A DNA stretch of 64,000 nt, taken from NCBI GenBank assembly GCA_965153355.1, contig OZ231127.1, positions 52,514,001-52,578,000 of the forward strand, given 5' to 3'. The DNA comes from Flaccisagitta enflata. Lineage: Eukaryota; Chaetognatha; Sagittoidea; Aphragmophora. The position numbers and the translations under genes were made by a program. Below, piece after piece: positions 1 through 12,997 of the stretch (positions within the stretch are counted from its first letter, which is position 1; every line of letters starts with the position of its first letter). The notes under the pieces are model-generated. The model made no database searches. It saw nothing but the letters and a program-made list of their open reading frames with translations, and was not told the origin of the DNA.

Positions 1-137
1 CGAAATTCCCCCCTGTGTCCTACAGGACATCGGCCCTTTGGGGCCGCTGCCCTGCTCTCTCTCCACTACTTCACTTGATCACTCCAAGCAGGGCATCGGG
101 TACCGCTGACCATGTGCAATCCTTGGATGACTAGTTC
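1..137 (+). mobile_element. 3' part of a modular (HINE-like) element cut by the window edge
   Basis: It contains the arm CCTGTGTCCTACAGGACATC, a GGCCCTTTGGGGCC hairpin and the conserved 3' block GGGTACCGCTGACCATG, ending GGATGACTAGTT. The same order recurs at 16440-16592, about 95 percent alike by eye. Confidence 0.6.
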
Positions 138-187
138 TCTCTCTTTCTCTCTCTCTCTCTCTCCATCTATTTCTCTCTCACTCTCAC

Positions 188-261
<74 letters not shown>
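133..261. repeat. (CT)n microsatellite
   Basis: CT tract, impure to about 190 and pure after. It separates the element fragment at the window start from the heptamer array. Confidence 0.95.
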
Positions 262-263
<2 letters not shown>

Positions 264-292
264 GTTCTCCAATTCCATTTCTCTCCAATTCT

Positions 293-1180
293 TGAATATT
301 GAATATTGAATATTGAATATTGAATATTGAATATTGAATATTGAATATTGAATATTGAATATTGAATATTGAAAATTGAATATTGAATATAGAATATCAA
401 TTATTGATTATTGAATATTGAATACTTCAGACTGTAAATTGCAAAGAAGAAATGAATATTGAATATTGAATGTTAAATATTGAATTTTGAATATTGAATA
501 TTGAATATTGAATATTGAATATTGAATACTTCAGACTGTAAATTACAAAGAAGAAATGAATATTGAATATTGAATATTGAATATTGAATATTGAATATTG
601 AATGTTGAATGTTGAATATTGAATATTGAATATTGAATATTGAATATTGAATATTGAATATTGAATATTGAATACTTCAGACTGTAAATTGCAAAGAAGA
701 AATGAATATTGAATATTGAATAATGAATATTTCAGACAGTAAATTGCGAAGAAGAAATGAATATTGATTATTGAATATTGGATATTGATTATTGAATACT
801 TCAGATTGTAAATTGCAAAGAAGAAATGAATATTGAATATTGAATATTGAATATTTAATATTGAATATTGAATATTGAATATTGAATATTGAATATTGAA
901 TATTGAATATTGAATATTTAACGTTGAATATTGAATATTGAATATTGAATATTTAATGTTGAATATTGAATATTGAATATTGAATATTGAATATTGAATA
1001 TTGAATATTGAATATTGAATATTGAATATTGAATATTGAATAGTGAATATTGAATATTGAATGTTGAATACTTCAGGCTGTAAATTGCAAAGAAGAAATG
1101 AATAACGAATATTGAATATTGAACACCTCAGATTCTAACTTGCAAATAAGAAATGAATAACGAATATTGAATATTGAAAA
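293..1180. repeat. Heptamer (TGAATAT)n array with higher-order spacer
   Basis: Almost 0.9 kb of TGAATAT repeats with point variants, broken six to eight times by a spacer of about 35 bases (CTTCAGACTGTAAATTGC followed by AAAGAAGAAATGAA) at about 424, 525, 675, 728, 799, 1069 and 1125. Variable heptamer counts between spacers give a higher-order structure. Confidence 0.92.
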
Positions 1181-1409
1181 CTACAGATCGCCAATTGGAA
1201 TGGGGAAGTGACAAATGAAAAACGAAGAAAGGGGAGTGTGTGTAACCGTTTTTTTTTTTTCATAAAATATTAAGAAAAAATTAAGACATTATTGTACAAG
1301 ACAAAATGAGTTAAGTGATCATATTTGTAAGACAAATTCAATTGAGACAAAAAAATTAAGACATTTTGAGAGGGTAGATTTCAGGCCTAAGAGGGCAGAT
1401 TTTAGGCCT
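1181..1409. other. Unassigned AT-rich spacer
   Basis: AT-rich single-copy-looking DNA with a T run at 1250-1260. No gene or repeat recognised. Confidence 0.5.
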
Positions 1410-1655
1410 GAGAGGGCCTGGGGGGTGGACTGATGGACGGACGGCGGATGGACGGATGAACGAAAGTCCCCCTGTGTTCTGCAGGACTTTGTCCCCTTCG
1501 GGGCCGCTGGAAAAGTCCCCCTGTGTTCCAAGGACATCGTCCCCTTTGGGGTCACTGCCTTTCTTCCTCTCACTCCATTTCACAATCATGCAAGCAGGGC
1601 AACGGGTATCGCTGACCACATATTGGCCTTGGGCGACCTGTTCACCCTGTACCAA
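1410..1655 (+). mobile_element. Modular element fragment with duplicated arm
   Basis: A GGAC-type tetranucleotide patch (1430-1455) is followed by two tandem copies of the CCCCTGTGTTC...GGGGCCGCTG arm (1466-1515 and 1516-1560). The conserved 3' block GGGTATCGCTGACCACA and a final TTGGGCGACCTGTTC follow. Confidence 0.6.
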
Positions 1656-2335
1656 TTTCAACCGTAGCCTCAGGCGAGCCTAGTCCTGACTCAACTTCCT
1701 CAAGTTGTCGCAAGCGAAAAAGGGGAACATTAATTCCAAACCTGGGACTTGAAATATGTTGATGTTGTTTATCGTATAAATGAGAAAAAATCGAAACTGG
1801 ATATAATTTATTGAAAAAAAAAAACAGAAAAAAATGACCTATTTTGCATAATTTGCCATAAAGTCTCTTGTAGTTGCGTGTAAAAGGCGTCAAAATTTGG
1901 TAGAAAAGTCTGGAAAATGTTTTTTCGTAAAATGCCAAGCAATCACCTTTCACATATTTTCTTTTCAGAATTGGACTATCTTTATCACTTTTCGAGCGAT
2001 GCCGACATGAAATGTCACAGTCGAGCTGGATCACACTGTATAGGATGCTATGTTTAACGCAGGAAATCAGCAAATGTCCAAGAGCTTTTGAAGGTCTCGA
2101 TCTCGCAAGGACAGAGCCCAATCGACCAAAACGTTTCATAAAAGAGGGCGGAGGCAAACAAGCCCAAGACATAGCAGCCTACTCCGGCCTTCAGAAGGTG
2201 CTCTAATCATTCATTCAGGTGGATGCTCTAGAAGTTGGGTGATAAAGCGCCGTCCTGTCTCACTCCAGATTTGTTATTTGTCACGCCAAGTTATAAAATA
2301 ATGTCTTAAAATAACTTTTTCAGTCAACCAACTTG
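1656..2335. other. Unassigned sequence
   Basis: Mixed-composition DNA. A 176-codon minus-strand frame (1642-2172) runs back into the neighbouring element, contains a Phe run from an A tract and resembles no family I know. I do not call it a gene. Confidence 0.4.
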
Positions 2336-2540
2336 TAAATAATCCCGAGGGGACAACCCGTGCAAAAGTCTTTGAGGCCTCAAGAAAAGAGCGGCCTTAT
2401 TCAATTGACCAATGGAGCAATGATAGGCACGAACGATATGGATGACATCAGGATTGCGCTTGATCATAAGCAGCGATCCCGAGGGGAAAAGTCCCGTAGA
2501 ACACAGGGACGGACGAACGGATTGATCGATGAACGGACAC
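2336..2540 (+). mobile_element. Degenerate modular element fragments
   Basis: Two CCCGAGGGGA hairpin remnants (2343 and 2478) and a GTAGAACACAGGGACGGACG stretch resemble the arm plus tetranucleotide part of the modular family. No clear ends. Confidence 0.35.
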
Positions 2541-2825
2541 AGAGACAACATCCAAGACCAAATTGCCAAAATCCAGTGAAAACGGATACCGCTTTCTTAA
2601 GCCTTCTGAAGAAAGCCGCCTCTTCTCTTTGCACTTGATTGGTTTCGAATGGAGGGAAGTAAGACGAAAATTATGGAAAATCCCCCGAATTTTGTTGTTT
2701 TGGTCTTTTCGGTGCGTCTCATCCACTTCCTGCTCAGTAATGAGACAAGAAAGGACGGGAAATGTTAGCTGTTTTCTCCTGAAAGTTTGAGAAGAAAAGA
2801 AGAATGATCATGGAGCTTCTAAACT

Positions 2826-3011
2826 AACAAGGCCGGATACACGGCTACCCTAGTCGCGTGGGCAGGAGCAGCGCTGGAGAAGGTCTGCTCAAAAGGCTTA
2901 AAAACGCCGAAAAAGTTAAAAGAGGACCAACCGACCGACCAACCGACCGACGGACCGACCGACAGACCGACATAGCGGGTGTAGAGTCACGTAGCACGCG
3001 ACTAAAAAAAA
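2826..3011 (-). mobile_element. HINE-like modular element
   Basis: Read on the minus strand: TTTTTAGTCGCGTGCTACGT... 5' hairpin, (GGTC)n tract, CTCCTGCCCACGCGACT, then GCCGTGTATCCGGCC hairpin and TTGTT end. The 5' word AGTCGCG and the 3' word CGCGACT are inverted copies. Confidence 0.7.
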
Positions 3012-3040
3012 GCGATATACCATCAACAGAGGGTCACGTT

Positions 3041-3285
3041 CGCAATGACAAACAGTGTCTTTTGTTTTTAAGTGTTTTTAAGCGGGTAATGTTTTAGGGT
3101 TAGGGGTGGGGTTAGGGTTAGGGATGGGGTGGGTTTTAGGGTTAGGGATAGAGTAGGGATTAGGGATAGGGTGAGGGTTAGGTGTGGGTTTGGTTGTATA
3201 TGTTTAAGCTCGAGTAAGCTTGAATTATAGATTTGTCCTTGTGGGGAAAAACAAGTGCACCGGATTGAATTACATAACATGACCC
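3041..3285 (+). repeat. TTAGGG-like interstitial telomeric tract in a dispersed repeat
   Basis: Positions 3093-3190 hold degenerate TTAGGG/TAGGGG repeats. The flanks (GTCTTTTGTTTTTAAG and AAGCGGGT before; a GTTTAAG...GGGGAAAA stretch after) match, with changes, the flanks of a second TTAGGG tract at 32440-33600. The tract therefore seems to belong to a dispersed repeat. Confidence 0.6.
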
Positions 3286-3348
3286 AACAGATAGTGTGGG
3301 GACTTTTATCATAAGACACTTATGTATGTGCTTATATCTGTAAGTTTT

Positions 3349-3600
<252 letters not shown>

Positions 3601-3837
3601 CTTACAATGGGTGGTTTGAGGCTGACGAGTAAAGAGGGTCGATCAGATAATGACATGGGAACCAGCAACGTAATTGTAAACAAAATTTCATATTTGGTCA
3701 ATTTTGTTTTGGCGTTCTGTCATCTTGAAGATCAGGCTGATCTCACAAGAGAACGTTGTTTGATCGGTCATCGTTGCTTACTTTGTTTTACTTTGTTGGT
3801 CGATTTTCTCGCATTCTACCCCGGTTCTTTTTCTTTC

Positions 3838-4142
3838 TTTTTAGATGCGTCCGTCAGGAACGCATCTCTATAAGAGGGTCTGTCCATCCGTCCGTCCATC
3901 CGTCCGTCCGTCCGTCCGTTCATCCGTCGGTCGGTCGGTCTGTCGGTCCTGTGCAAAAACCGCGTTTTTCGGCTGTTTTTGGCCACGGTGAGATCCTATA
4001 CCGAAATAAATGATCAACAAACATGTTTTGAGAGCCTCCTTTACTACTCAGTCGTTTTATCCAACTGTCTCTCCATATATGTCACATGATCAATACACGC
4101 AGAGACACAGTCCGGACGCATCGTTGCCCGGTCGGACTTGTT
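3838..4142 (+). mobile_element. HINE-like modular element, AGATGCGTCC subtype
   Basis: 5' end TTTTTAGATGCGTCC with the hairpin partner CGCATCT, CTATAAGAGGGTCTGTCC and a CCGT/GGTC tetranucleotide tract (3883-3950). The inverted partner GGACGCATC is at 4113-4121, with CTTGTT at the end. The hairpin word differs from the usual AGTCGCG, and all three copies of it differ in step. Confidence 0.6.
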
Positions 4143-4325
4143 TTTTCTTGTTTTTTCTTATTGTTGCGATGTTATCTTGGCCTTTGTTGTTTTTGAAACT
4201 CTGGTCCCTGCCCGTCTGTTTACTTCCGGAACGAAAATCACTGTTCTCCTCGCATTTCTGTGGGAGGGTTTTATCCGTCTGTTCATGTTCGTTATTATCC
4301 CAAATGTATTCAATTATATCATCGC

Positions 4326-4328
4326 TTC

Positions 4329-4407
<79 letters not shown>

Positions 4408-4632
4408 CATTCATTCATTCATTTACTGATTCATTGATTGATTCTGATTGATTGATTCATCGACTGATTCATTGACTGATTCATTGACTGATTAAAGACT
4501 AAGGTCTCCGCCTGTATGGTTATTTACGTGACGAAAATCTCTTCGCCCATACCTTGGTACATAGTTTGCCCTCGCTTTGTACATTCGTCCCGTCTATCTG
4601 ATAGTTTTCATTTCAACGCTTTGATCATTGAC

Positions 4633-4682
<50 letters not shown>

Positions 4683-4695
4683 GGATGGATGGATG

Positions 4696-4731
<36 letters not shown>

Positions 4732-4838
4732 CCTTCATTCATGCATGCATTCATTCATTCATTCGTTCATTCATTCATTCATTCATTCATTCATTCATTC
4801 ATTCATTCATTCATTCATTCATTCATTCATTCATTCAT
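4326..4838. repeat. (GATT)n / (GATG)n / (ATTC)n tetranucleotide region
   Basis: Two GATT blocks (4326-4495 and 4630-4735) flank a unique 130-base insert. A short GATG block leads into an ATTC block (4730-4838). Stepwise single-base unit changes suggest one ancestral array. Confidence 0.95.
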
Positions 4839-5599
4839 TAAAAAACCGTTAATTCATCTTAGTCCAGAGATCCCCTTGTTCCTTTCGCTTTTGCTCAATT
4901 GTAGAGATCATTTCAGGATTCTGCCACTGCAACATTTGATCCAGTACAAACTCAGGAAATATCGGGTTTTGTTTTCTCAGCGATATTTAGGGTTGGGAAG
5001 AGGAGAACAAAAACAAAGCCTCCGTTCACACTTTTCTTGTTGCGTTGTAAAACCTTGTAATACAATAACAATGCGATTTGTTGGTGGTCAGCGGCGTATC
5101 TGAGCCAAGATTTTAGCAGCTGCCGCCTCCAATCTATGTCCGACAAAGCTCCTGTCCGACTTACATTACTAAAAATGATTACTATATATAACTATATATT
5201 TCTATTCAAAACTATACATAGATATCTACTGCTATTCATTACTAAATATACCTAAATATGACCATACATAACTTGGTACAGCAGTGTGTATTGTGTAACT
5301 ACGTAGTACAACATTTGTCTAAATAAGTTCATAGAATTCTCATCACACTTGGGGCAATGACTGTATTTGAATTTTTAAGCGTCATTTGGGGGTAAGTTGA
5401 AATCGTTTTCCATTGGATAGTTTAGCAGAATCATTTTCAGCGGGAATCCAAATAGATAAAAATAATGATGGTAAAATGATACAGAGGGATTCTATCAGAG
5501 CGAAAATCGCTATGGCATAGCATGAATAATCACATATGTGCACATGACCTATGGAGCCCATTGTTATATGCTACCGAACAACACAAGTTTCAATTTCTG
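4839..5599. other. Unassigned AT-rich sequence
   Basis: AT-rich DNA with a local TATATA/ACTATA-rich patch (5175-5280). No gene, RNA or transposon end recognised. Confidence 0.45.
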
Positions 5600-5748
5600 A
5601 ATACCGCTTTGTCTCTGTCTCTGTCTCTCTGTCTCTGTCTGTCAGTCAGTCTCTCTCCTCCTCCTCCTCCTCCTCCTCCTCCTTCTTCTTCTTCTTCTTC
5701 TTCTTCTTCTTCTTCTTCTTCTTCTTCTTCTTCTTCTTCTTCTTCTTT
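5600..5748. repeat. (TCTG)n-(CTC)n-(CTT)n compound microsatellite
   Basis: Impure TCTG/TC, then about ten CTC units, then about 30 CTT units. Confidence 0.95.
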
Positions 5749-6660
5749 CCTTTGTCTGTCTGTCCAACATCGATCCTGTCCGAAATAGAACAGCTGCCGC
5801 GGCAGCTGCGGAAGCCCCTTCAAATACGCCGCTGTTGGTGGTGGTGGCCATTTTTCATTATATCACCGCTTCGATCATCGATTGATACGCTTAGCAGCAT
5901 TTGGGAAGTATATCAGACAAGCACAGGTCCTTATTCTATCGGAAAACCCTCACAGCAACACTATAGAAGTTCAGAGAACTTAAACATGCTTTCATGCATA
6001 TTTCTCCATTGTGCTACCGTGTTACCGTGATCAAATCTCGCTCTCTGTTTGTCTGGTTTCATTCATAATCAAGAAAATTGGATATGTGGTTAACTGGCAA
6101 TCTTATTCTAGAAATTTCCCTTTTCAAGCCCCTTGGTGACCAGCCTTGTTAACACAACTAAAAGCGATTTTAACACGTGATCCTACTTATCTTGTCTCAA
6201 GTAAACGCCATCATCACTTTGCAAATCACGATGTCATCTCAGAATCCCTTTGAGAGAAACAGATATCAAAAAGAGGAAAGTGGAAAAGGAAGACGGGGAC
6301 GGTAAGGTTTTTAATGGGAGAGTGAAGGCGGGTTCAAACTGTAAGGGGGAAACGGCAAAGAGAGGGGGTCAATCCCAAAAGTTATGATGATGATGATTAT
6401 GGGGTTAAAACTGAATGTTTAACAAAGACTAATTTGTGGGGTGGTTAAAGAAAGTGGGCTGATGGTATAGAAAATACTATACTGCAGAAAAAGGATTCTA
6501 TCTGGCGAAGGGGGTCAACGAATGAGTACGTAGTTGGAACAGGTACAGCTCAGGAAGAGGGTCGCTTGTTATTTTTGTTCTACTGAAGAAGGTCGCTATC
6601 CGATTTCCGTTTTCACATGTGCCAGATCACACCGGGTGTCCCTATTCCATTATGTTTTTT
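5749..6660. other. Unassigned sequence
   Basis: Mixed composition with a GC-rich palindromic patch AGCTGCCGCGGCAGCT (5791-5806). No convincing coding potential. Confidence 0.4.
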
Positions 6661-6900
<240 letters not shown>

Positions 6901-6925
6901 TTTTCAATCTTTTTTCCTTTTTTTT

Positions 6926-7107
6926 TTGAGCAGCGTTCTAAAGGGAACGAAGTGTAACAGAACAAAGAGGGACTCAGTCCGTCTGTCCTTTGGTCTGTCT
7001 TTTCCTCTTTTTGGCTATTATTCTGCTTCTTCACACTCAAATGTAGTTTCATGAAACGCCTGGCAACAGGTATCGCTGACCACACGCTGCCTGTGGGCGA
7101 CTAGTTT
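6926..7107 (+). mobile_element. Modular element fragment
   Basis: AGCAGCGTTCTAAAGGGAACG hairpin remnant, CAGTCCGTCTGTCC tetranucleotide patch, the conserved 3' block AACAGGTATCGCTGACCACA, and the end GTGGGCGACTAGTTTTT. Confidence 0.5.
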
Positions 7108-8475
7108 TTCCATTATTCAAATCTCATAAATCTTTCCTTTCTTCATTTCTATTTTGTCCCTTTTTGTGACTCTTTCCTTATGTGGCATGTATTATCTCCG
7201 TTTTGGACACCCTAATAACGGAACTGCACTGCTTCTGTATATAGTAACTACTTAGTGCTTGAGATGTCTACTCTGCACCAATGTACACCAGAGCTCAAAG
7301 TGTATGATGAATTAGGACCACTGAGGAAAACTGAAACGGAGGTGAGAACGATAAAGCTCAGTTCTCATTTACAGTCAATATGTCAGAACAACAAAAGTGA
7401 AAAAAAAAAAGACAAATCTGTACTCAGACGTATCAGAGAAAAAAAGATGGTATTAATTCGGCGCGATCATGTACTTAAATCCTTAAATAAGCGGATTTGA
7501 TTGACCAGAAAACGCTCCCGAAAACTCCGACTCTTTCAAAGTAGAAGAAAAATCGGGTCGATTAGGAAAATATGATGATGAGGATTCAATGAGCTCAGCA
7601 TCTAGCAGGGCCACAAATTCAGAAATAATCTCACAATGAAAAATCAATGGTCTCGGTGATCATAGCTATCAGGCGGTTTAAGTAGTATGTAGTACATATT
7701 GTCAAGTCTGAAAAAATGACACAAGTTTGACAATATCATACAGAACACCAAATCCCACTCTAATGGGAAAAAGTTCCCTGACGACACACTGTCCAGCTCA
7801 AGCCACCTACACAGCAAGTGAGAAAAATGTCCCTAACAACACCAGTTCCCGCTAAAGCCGCATTTATCAGTCATGAGCCGGTGAACAGGGGGAAGATGTC
7901 AAAAATTCCTAGAATCTGAGACTATCCATGAATAATTATTGAATTACCTAAAACTATCATGCACCGTGGACTCGTTTTTACGTAGCTAATTCGCAGTGAT
8001 TTTACTTCGCCAACGATGCCTGCTAACGCCAACATGTATATACAAAGTAGTCCACCAGCCTAACAATAAAGTATAGGAAACCCTAGAGGCCAAAATCCAG
8101 ACCATACATTTTCTATGGGATATGAGGGGGTGGCGGCCATAGTTTATAAGGGTCCCATGGCTGAATTTTTTTCATGAACCATCTTTATACATGATTTTGA
8201 GCTATATCCCTTTGTATTGATAGAGAACTTTTCAATGACTTAGTGTAAATTGTAGGTATGCTATAGTTCAATGCATGTACCGATCAGAAATGAGAAATCA
8301 CTTCTGTTCCCCTAACTCTGATTTCTTTCCGTGTTCTCCGATCGATTTATCTTTGCCCTTACCCAAATTTCCCGATCAATTTTCATCCACGAGCCGACCT
8401 TTGACCCCCGCTGACTGCCCGAACGACCTCCAACTGACCCATCCTACTCATTCCGAAATGTGCCACGCGCCACCT

Positions 8476-8476
<1 letters not shown>
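7108..8476. other. Unassigned sequence
   Basis: 1.4 kb of mixed AT-rich DNA. An 81-codon Lys-rich frame (7255-7500, + strand) shows no recognisable domain. Two weakly similar segments of about 65 bases (7750-7815 and 7816-7870, TTCCC...CTCAAGCC versus TTCCCGCTAAAGCC) suggest a decayed duplication. Confidence 0.4.
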
Positions 8477-8670
<194 letters not shown>

Positions 8671-8975
8671 TACAACAAAAAAAACGGTCGGGCTTGTTTA
8701 TATTCTAAGACATGACCGCAATCATCCGTAATTCCGCTTGCCCATATGATATCGTCATTCTTCAATATTCACTGTGATGATGGTCTTCCTCACTCCTTTT
8801 CTTCTCATCTTCATGCTAATAGCCATCGGCAATCATCGGTTCCGAGCCCAATTGTCAATCATCTTCGCGGGGAAAGGGAAAAGAAATCCTATGGATACGC
8901 CCGTCATAGTTGAAAAAAATGATCGAAGACGAAGTTAGAAAAAGAAATGAAAAGACAATTTAAAAGCTAATTGAA

Positions 8976-9932
<957 letters not shown>

Positions 9933-10035
9933 TTTGAAACCAGAGTTTTCCCTCAAAATTGATTCGTGAGCGATTTTCTTCTTCTATTCATTTTCATTTT
10001 TCAACGCCGTCTGCTACAAATATCGAATTTCACAA

Positions 10036-10218
10036 TTTTTAGTCGCGTGCTACGCAGCTCTACACCCCTCTATGTCCGTACGTCCGTCCTCTTTTGACTA
10101 GTTCGGCGTTTTTAGTGTTTTGACCTCCCTGCTACTGCCCAAATGCTCCAGTGACCTTCTCTATCACTGCCCCTGCTCACCCGCACGCGACTAGGTTAGC
10201 CGTGTTTCCGGCCTTGTT
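10036..10218 (+). mobile_element. HINE-like modular element
   Basis: TTTTTAGTCGCGTGC start, short CCGT patch, CTGCCCAAATG and CTCACC blocks, 3' word GCACGCGACT (exact inverse of the first ten bases of the 5' word), then GCCGTGTTTCCGGCC and TTGTT. The second hairpin arm is mutated to CGCAGCT. Confidence 0.75.
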
Positions 10219-10253
10219 ACCTTGTCCCCCTTACCGTCTTCTTTTTCTTTTTC

Positions 10254-10432
10254 TTTTTAGTCGCGGACAAGCGACTCTATAAGAGGCTTTGTCCGTCCGT
10301 CCGTCCGTCCGTCCGTTGGTCGGTTGGTTGGTTGGTCGGTCCGTGGTGATCGAGTTGGAAAGTGTGAAAACCCGCATTTCCGCCCCTGCCCACCCGTCCG
10401 CGACTGGTATTGGCCGTGTATCCGGCCTTGTT
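10254..10432 (+). mobile_element. HINE-like modular element, AGTCGCGGAC subtype
   Basis: TTTTTAGTCGCGGACAAGCGACTC, CTATAAGAGGCTTTGTCC, CCGT and TTGG/CGGT repeats, the block GAAAACCCGCATTTCCGC, 3' word GTCCGCGACT, GGCCGTGTATCCGGCC hairpin, TTGTT end. Confidence 0.8.
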
Positions 10433-10542
10433 CTTTTTCTTTTTCTTTTTCTTTTTCTTATTCTTTTTCTTTCTTTTTCTTTTTGTCCGCGACGGAATAT
10501 CATTCCGACGCGGACTATAATTCAAGGCGGGTGGGTGTCGTT

Positions 10543-10592
<50 letters not shown>

Positions 10593-10646
10593 CGTTGTTG
10601 TCGTCGTCGTCGTTGTTGTCGTTGTCGTCGTTGTCGTTGTTGTTGT
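10433..10646. repeat. (TTTTTC)n, a 14-bp hairpin and (GTCGTT)n
   Basis: A TTTTTC hexamer run leads to GTCCGCGACGGAAT and its inverse with a 3-base loop (10487-10517). A GTCGTT-type hexamer/triplet array follows (10536-10646). The hairpin head resembles another start of the modular family. Confidence 0.8.
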
Positions 10647-11400
10647 AATGGATTTTGAAATATGGATAACTTTTTTATGCTTCGACCAATTTGCTTCATA
10701 TTTGTTGAGTAGTTTTATCAAGGCAAGGCGCTATATATTCTATCCAATATTTGTGATCCGACCCCCCCAGCCGGCCCAACCAGCCTACCAACCTAAAAGT
10801 GAAAACCATGCATAACTTCGGCATTTTCAACCAATTTGGTTGAAATTTGGTATGTAGTCTCTAAATGGAAGGACTCAACATATGTATGTGATTTATATTC
10901 ATTTGAGCATGTTGACCGGCCAAACCAACCTACCACCCAACAAGCCTATTGCCTTAAAAGTGAAAAACTTGCATTACTTTGACATTTCTCAACCAATTTG
11001 GTTGAAACTTGGTATGGAGTCTCTAAATGGAAGAACTCAACAAATGCACACTATTTGTCCTGTCAAACCAGCCAACCACCCAACCAGCCTACTAGCCTAA
11101 AAGTGAAAAACTTGCATATCTTTGGTCATTTACAACCAATTTGATTGAAATGTGGTATGGAGTCTCTAAATGGAAGGACTCAACATATGTATGTGATTTA
11201 TTTGGTTGCAATGTAATGTTGTCCTACTTATATGTATTTGAGCATGCTAACTGGCCAAACTGATATACCACCCAACTAGCCTACCGGCTTAAAAGTGAAC
11301 TTTGACATTTTTCAACCTATTTGCTTGAAACTTGGTATGTAGACTGGAAATAGAAAGATTCAACATATGTACCTGATTTATATACATTTTTGAAGGATTT
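10647..11400. repeat. Degenerate ~140-180-bp tandem satellite, about four copies
   Basis: The block CAACCAATTTGGTTGAAA followed by TGGTATG.AGTCTCTAAATGG recurs at 10828, 10990, 11131 and 11311. Between copies lie CCAACCAGCCTACC-like pieces and AAAAGTGAAAAACTTGCAT. Spacing varies (162, 141, 180). Confidence 0.8.
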
Positions 11401-11492
11401 TTGATCTTTTGGTCATAACGATATTATGGAATCTGTGGTCTTAAGCCCCCCTTCCGTCGCGGACCCAAATACTGTTCAGATTTTCTTCTTCC

Positions 11493-12092
11493 TTTTTAGT
11501 CGCGTGCTATGCGACTCTACACCCCGCTATGCCGGTCGGTTGGTCGGTCAGTTGGGCGGTTGGTCAGTTGGTTGGTTGGTCGGTCGGTCAGTCCCCTTTT
11601 GGGCAGCGACCCCAAAGGGGTCGATGACCTGTGCTTTCACACATATGGGGAATTTCCTCCTTCTTCTTCTTCTCCTCCTCCTCCTCCTCCTTCTCCTTCT
11701 CCGGCCCCCCCCCCCTCAAATCCCAGTCTTGAGGCCCAAATTCCAGTCTTGAGGCCCAAATCCCAGTTTTGAGGCCCAAATCCTAGCCTCGAGGCCCAAA
11801 TCCTAGCCTCGAGGCCCAAATCCTAGTCTAAAGGCCAAAATCCTAATCTGGAGGCCCAGATCCCAGCCTTGAGGCCCAAATCTCAGCCTCAAGGTCCAAA
11901 TCCCAGCCAAGAGGACTGATCCCAGGACGAGGAGGAGGAGGAGGAGGAGGAGGAGGAGGAGAAGGAGAAAATTCCCCATATGTGTGAAAGCATAGGTCAT
12001 CGACCCCTTCAACTCCCCCCTCAACTTCAAGCACAACCTACTCAGGCAGGGCATGGGTACCGCTGACCATCTGACGCTTTTGCGACTATTTA
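11493..12092 (+). mobile_element. Modular element with inverted arms around a 20-bp minisatellite
   Basis: It starts TTTTTAGTCGCGTGCTATGCGACTC, with a GGTC/GGTT tract to 11592. A left arm (GGGGTCGATGACCTGTGC... to a CTT/CTC tract) and its inverse (GGA tract... GTGTGAAAGCATAGGTCATC) flank about eleven copies of a 20-bp unit (CAAATCCCAGTCTTGAGGCC-like, 11715-11930). It ends with GGGTACCGCTGACCATCTG and TTTTGCGACTATTT, whose GCGACT pairs with the 5' AGTCGC. Confidence 0.75.
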
Positions 12093-12103
12093 CCTTTTTT
12101 GCA

Positions 12104-12380
12104 TTTTTAGTTGCGGACACGCAACTCTATAAGAGGCTTTGTCCGTCCGTCCGTCCGTCCGTCCGTCCGTCCGTCCGTCCGTCGGTCGGTGAGCACGAGT
12201 CGAAAAGTGTGAAAACGCGCATTTCCGCTCCTGCCCACCCGCCCGCAACTGGTGGCCGTGTATCCGGCCTTGTTGAGATTTTTGAGCATACGGCTCCTGC
12301 CCAGATGCCCTAGTGACCTTCTCCAGCACTGCTCCTGCCCACCCGTACGCGACTAGGGTAGCCGTGTATCCGGCCTTGTT
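12104..12380 (+). mobile_element. HINE-like element, AGTTGCGGAC subtype, with two tandem 3' ends
   Basis: TTTTTAGTTGCGGACACGCAACTC, CTATAAGAGGC, ten CCGT units, GAGCACGAGTCGAAAAGTG, 3' word CCGCAACT and TTGTT at 12274. A second 3' half follows (TGCCCAGATGCC..., GTACGCGACTAGG, GTATCCGGCC, TTGTT at 12380) from a different subtype. Confidence 0.78.
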
Positions 12381-12716
12381 TTTAGAAAAGAAGAATCTTT
12401 AGATGTCTGCGCCTGATTCCGATTACTTCAATGATTCTCGTTTTTGTTGCTGTTGTCTTTTTTTTTTTTTTTTCTTCTTAAATTCATCACAACATTTTTT
12501 CATAAGAAATTTGTTTCTAATTTTACAAATCGGAAACTAATGTTGAATTTAACGTGAATTTAAACGGAAACACAATCTGGAATTCTGGATGCTGGCCGAG
12601 ATCGTTTCCTTTCTAACTCGACTTTTTCTTCGATTGCCCGGCAATGATATATTGATGGCGCCCATGTCTTACGGACAATGCTTAGCAACACTGCACAGGA
12701 CCTATGGACTGTTACA
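12381..12716. other. Unassigned spacer
   Basis: AT-rich DNA with a T run (12460-12475). Nothing recognised. Confidence 0.45.
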
Positions 12717-12910
12717 TTTTTAGCCACGGACTTTGTCCGTCTGTCGTCGGTTTGGTGGTCTCTCCTTATTGATCGAGTGAAAAAAGTGAGAAACGCACAA
12801 TAAAGATGCTACGGTTGCGATTGTTGGTTGCATGTTTTGTGGAGAGGGGGTTGAATTGTACCCCCCTACCCACAAGTCCCCGGCGGTATCATAACCCCGA
12901 GTTACTTGTT
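12717..12910 (+). mobile_element. Modular element, ACTTGTT-ending subtype
   Basis: TTTTTAGCCACGGACTTTGTCCGTC start, short GTC patch, GATGCTACGGTTGCGATTGT block shared with 17039, and an end TAACCCCGAGTTACTTGTT whose TAAC/GTTA form a hairpin. Confidence 0.55.
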
Positions 12911-12997
12911 TCATTATTACATGATCCTTTCGATCACAGAGGCGTCTACGTAGTGGCTCAACTAGTGGATTGTTTTCCCTTTTATTTGCGACCAAAA

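Noticed and set aside
293-1180. CRISPR-like repeat/spacer reading of the heptamer array
   Set aside because: The supposed spacers are the same sequence each time; this is a satellite.
1642-2172. 176-codon minus-strand frame
   Set aside because: Longest non-repeat frame outside the BTB gene, but it starts or ends in dispersed-repeat sequence, has a poly-Phe stretch from an A run and matches no family I know.
3041-3200. True chromosome end
   Set aside because: The TTAGGG-like units are degenerate, short and followed by 60 kb of other DNA; the flanks recur at 32.4 kb.
7255-7500. 81-codon Lys-rich frame
   Set aside because: No domain, and a poly-Lys stretch comes from an A run.
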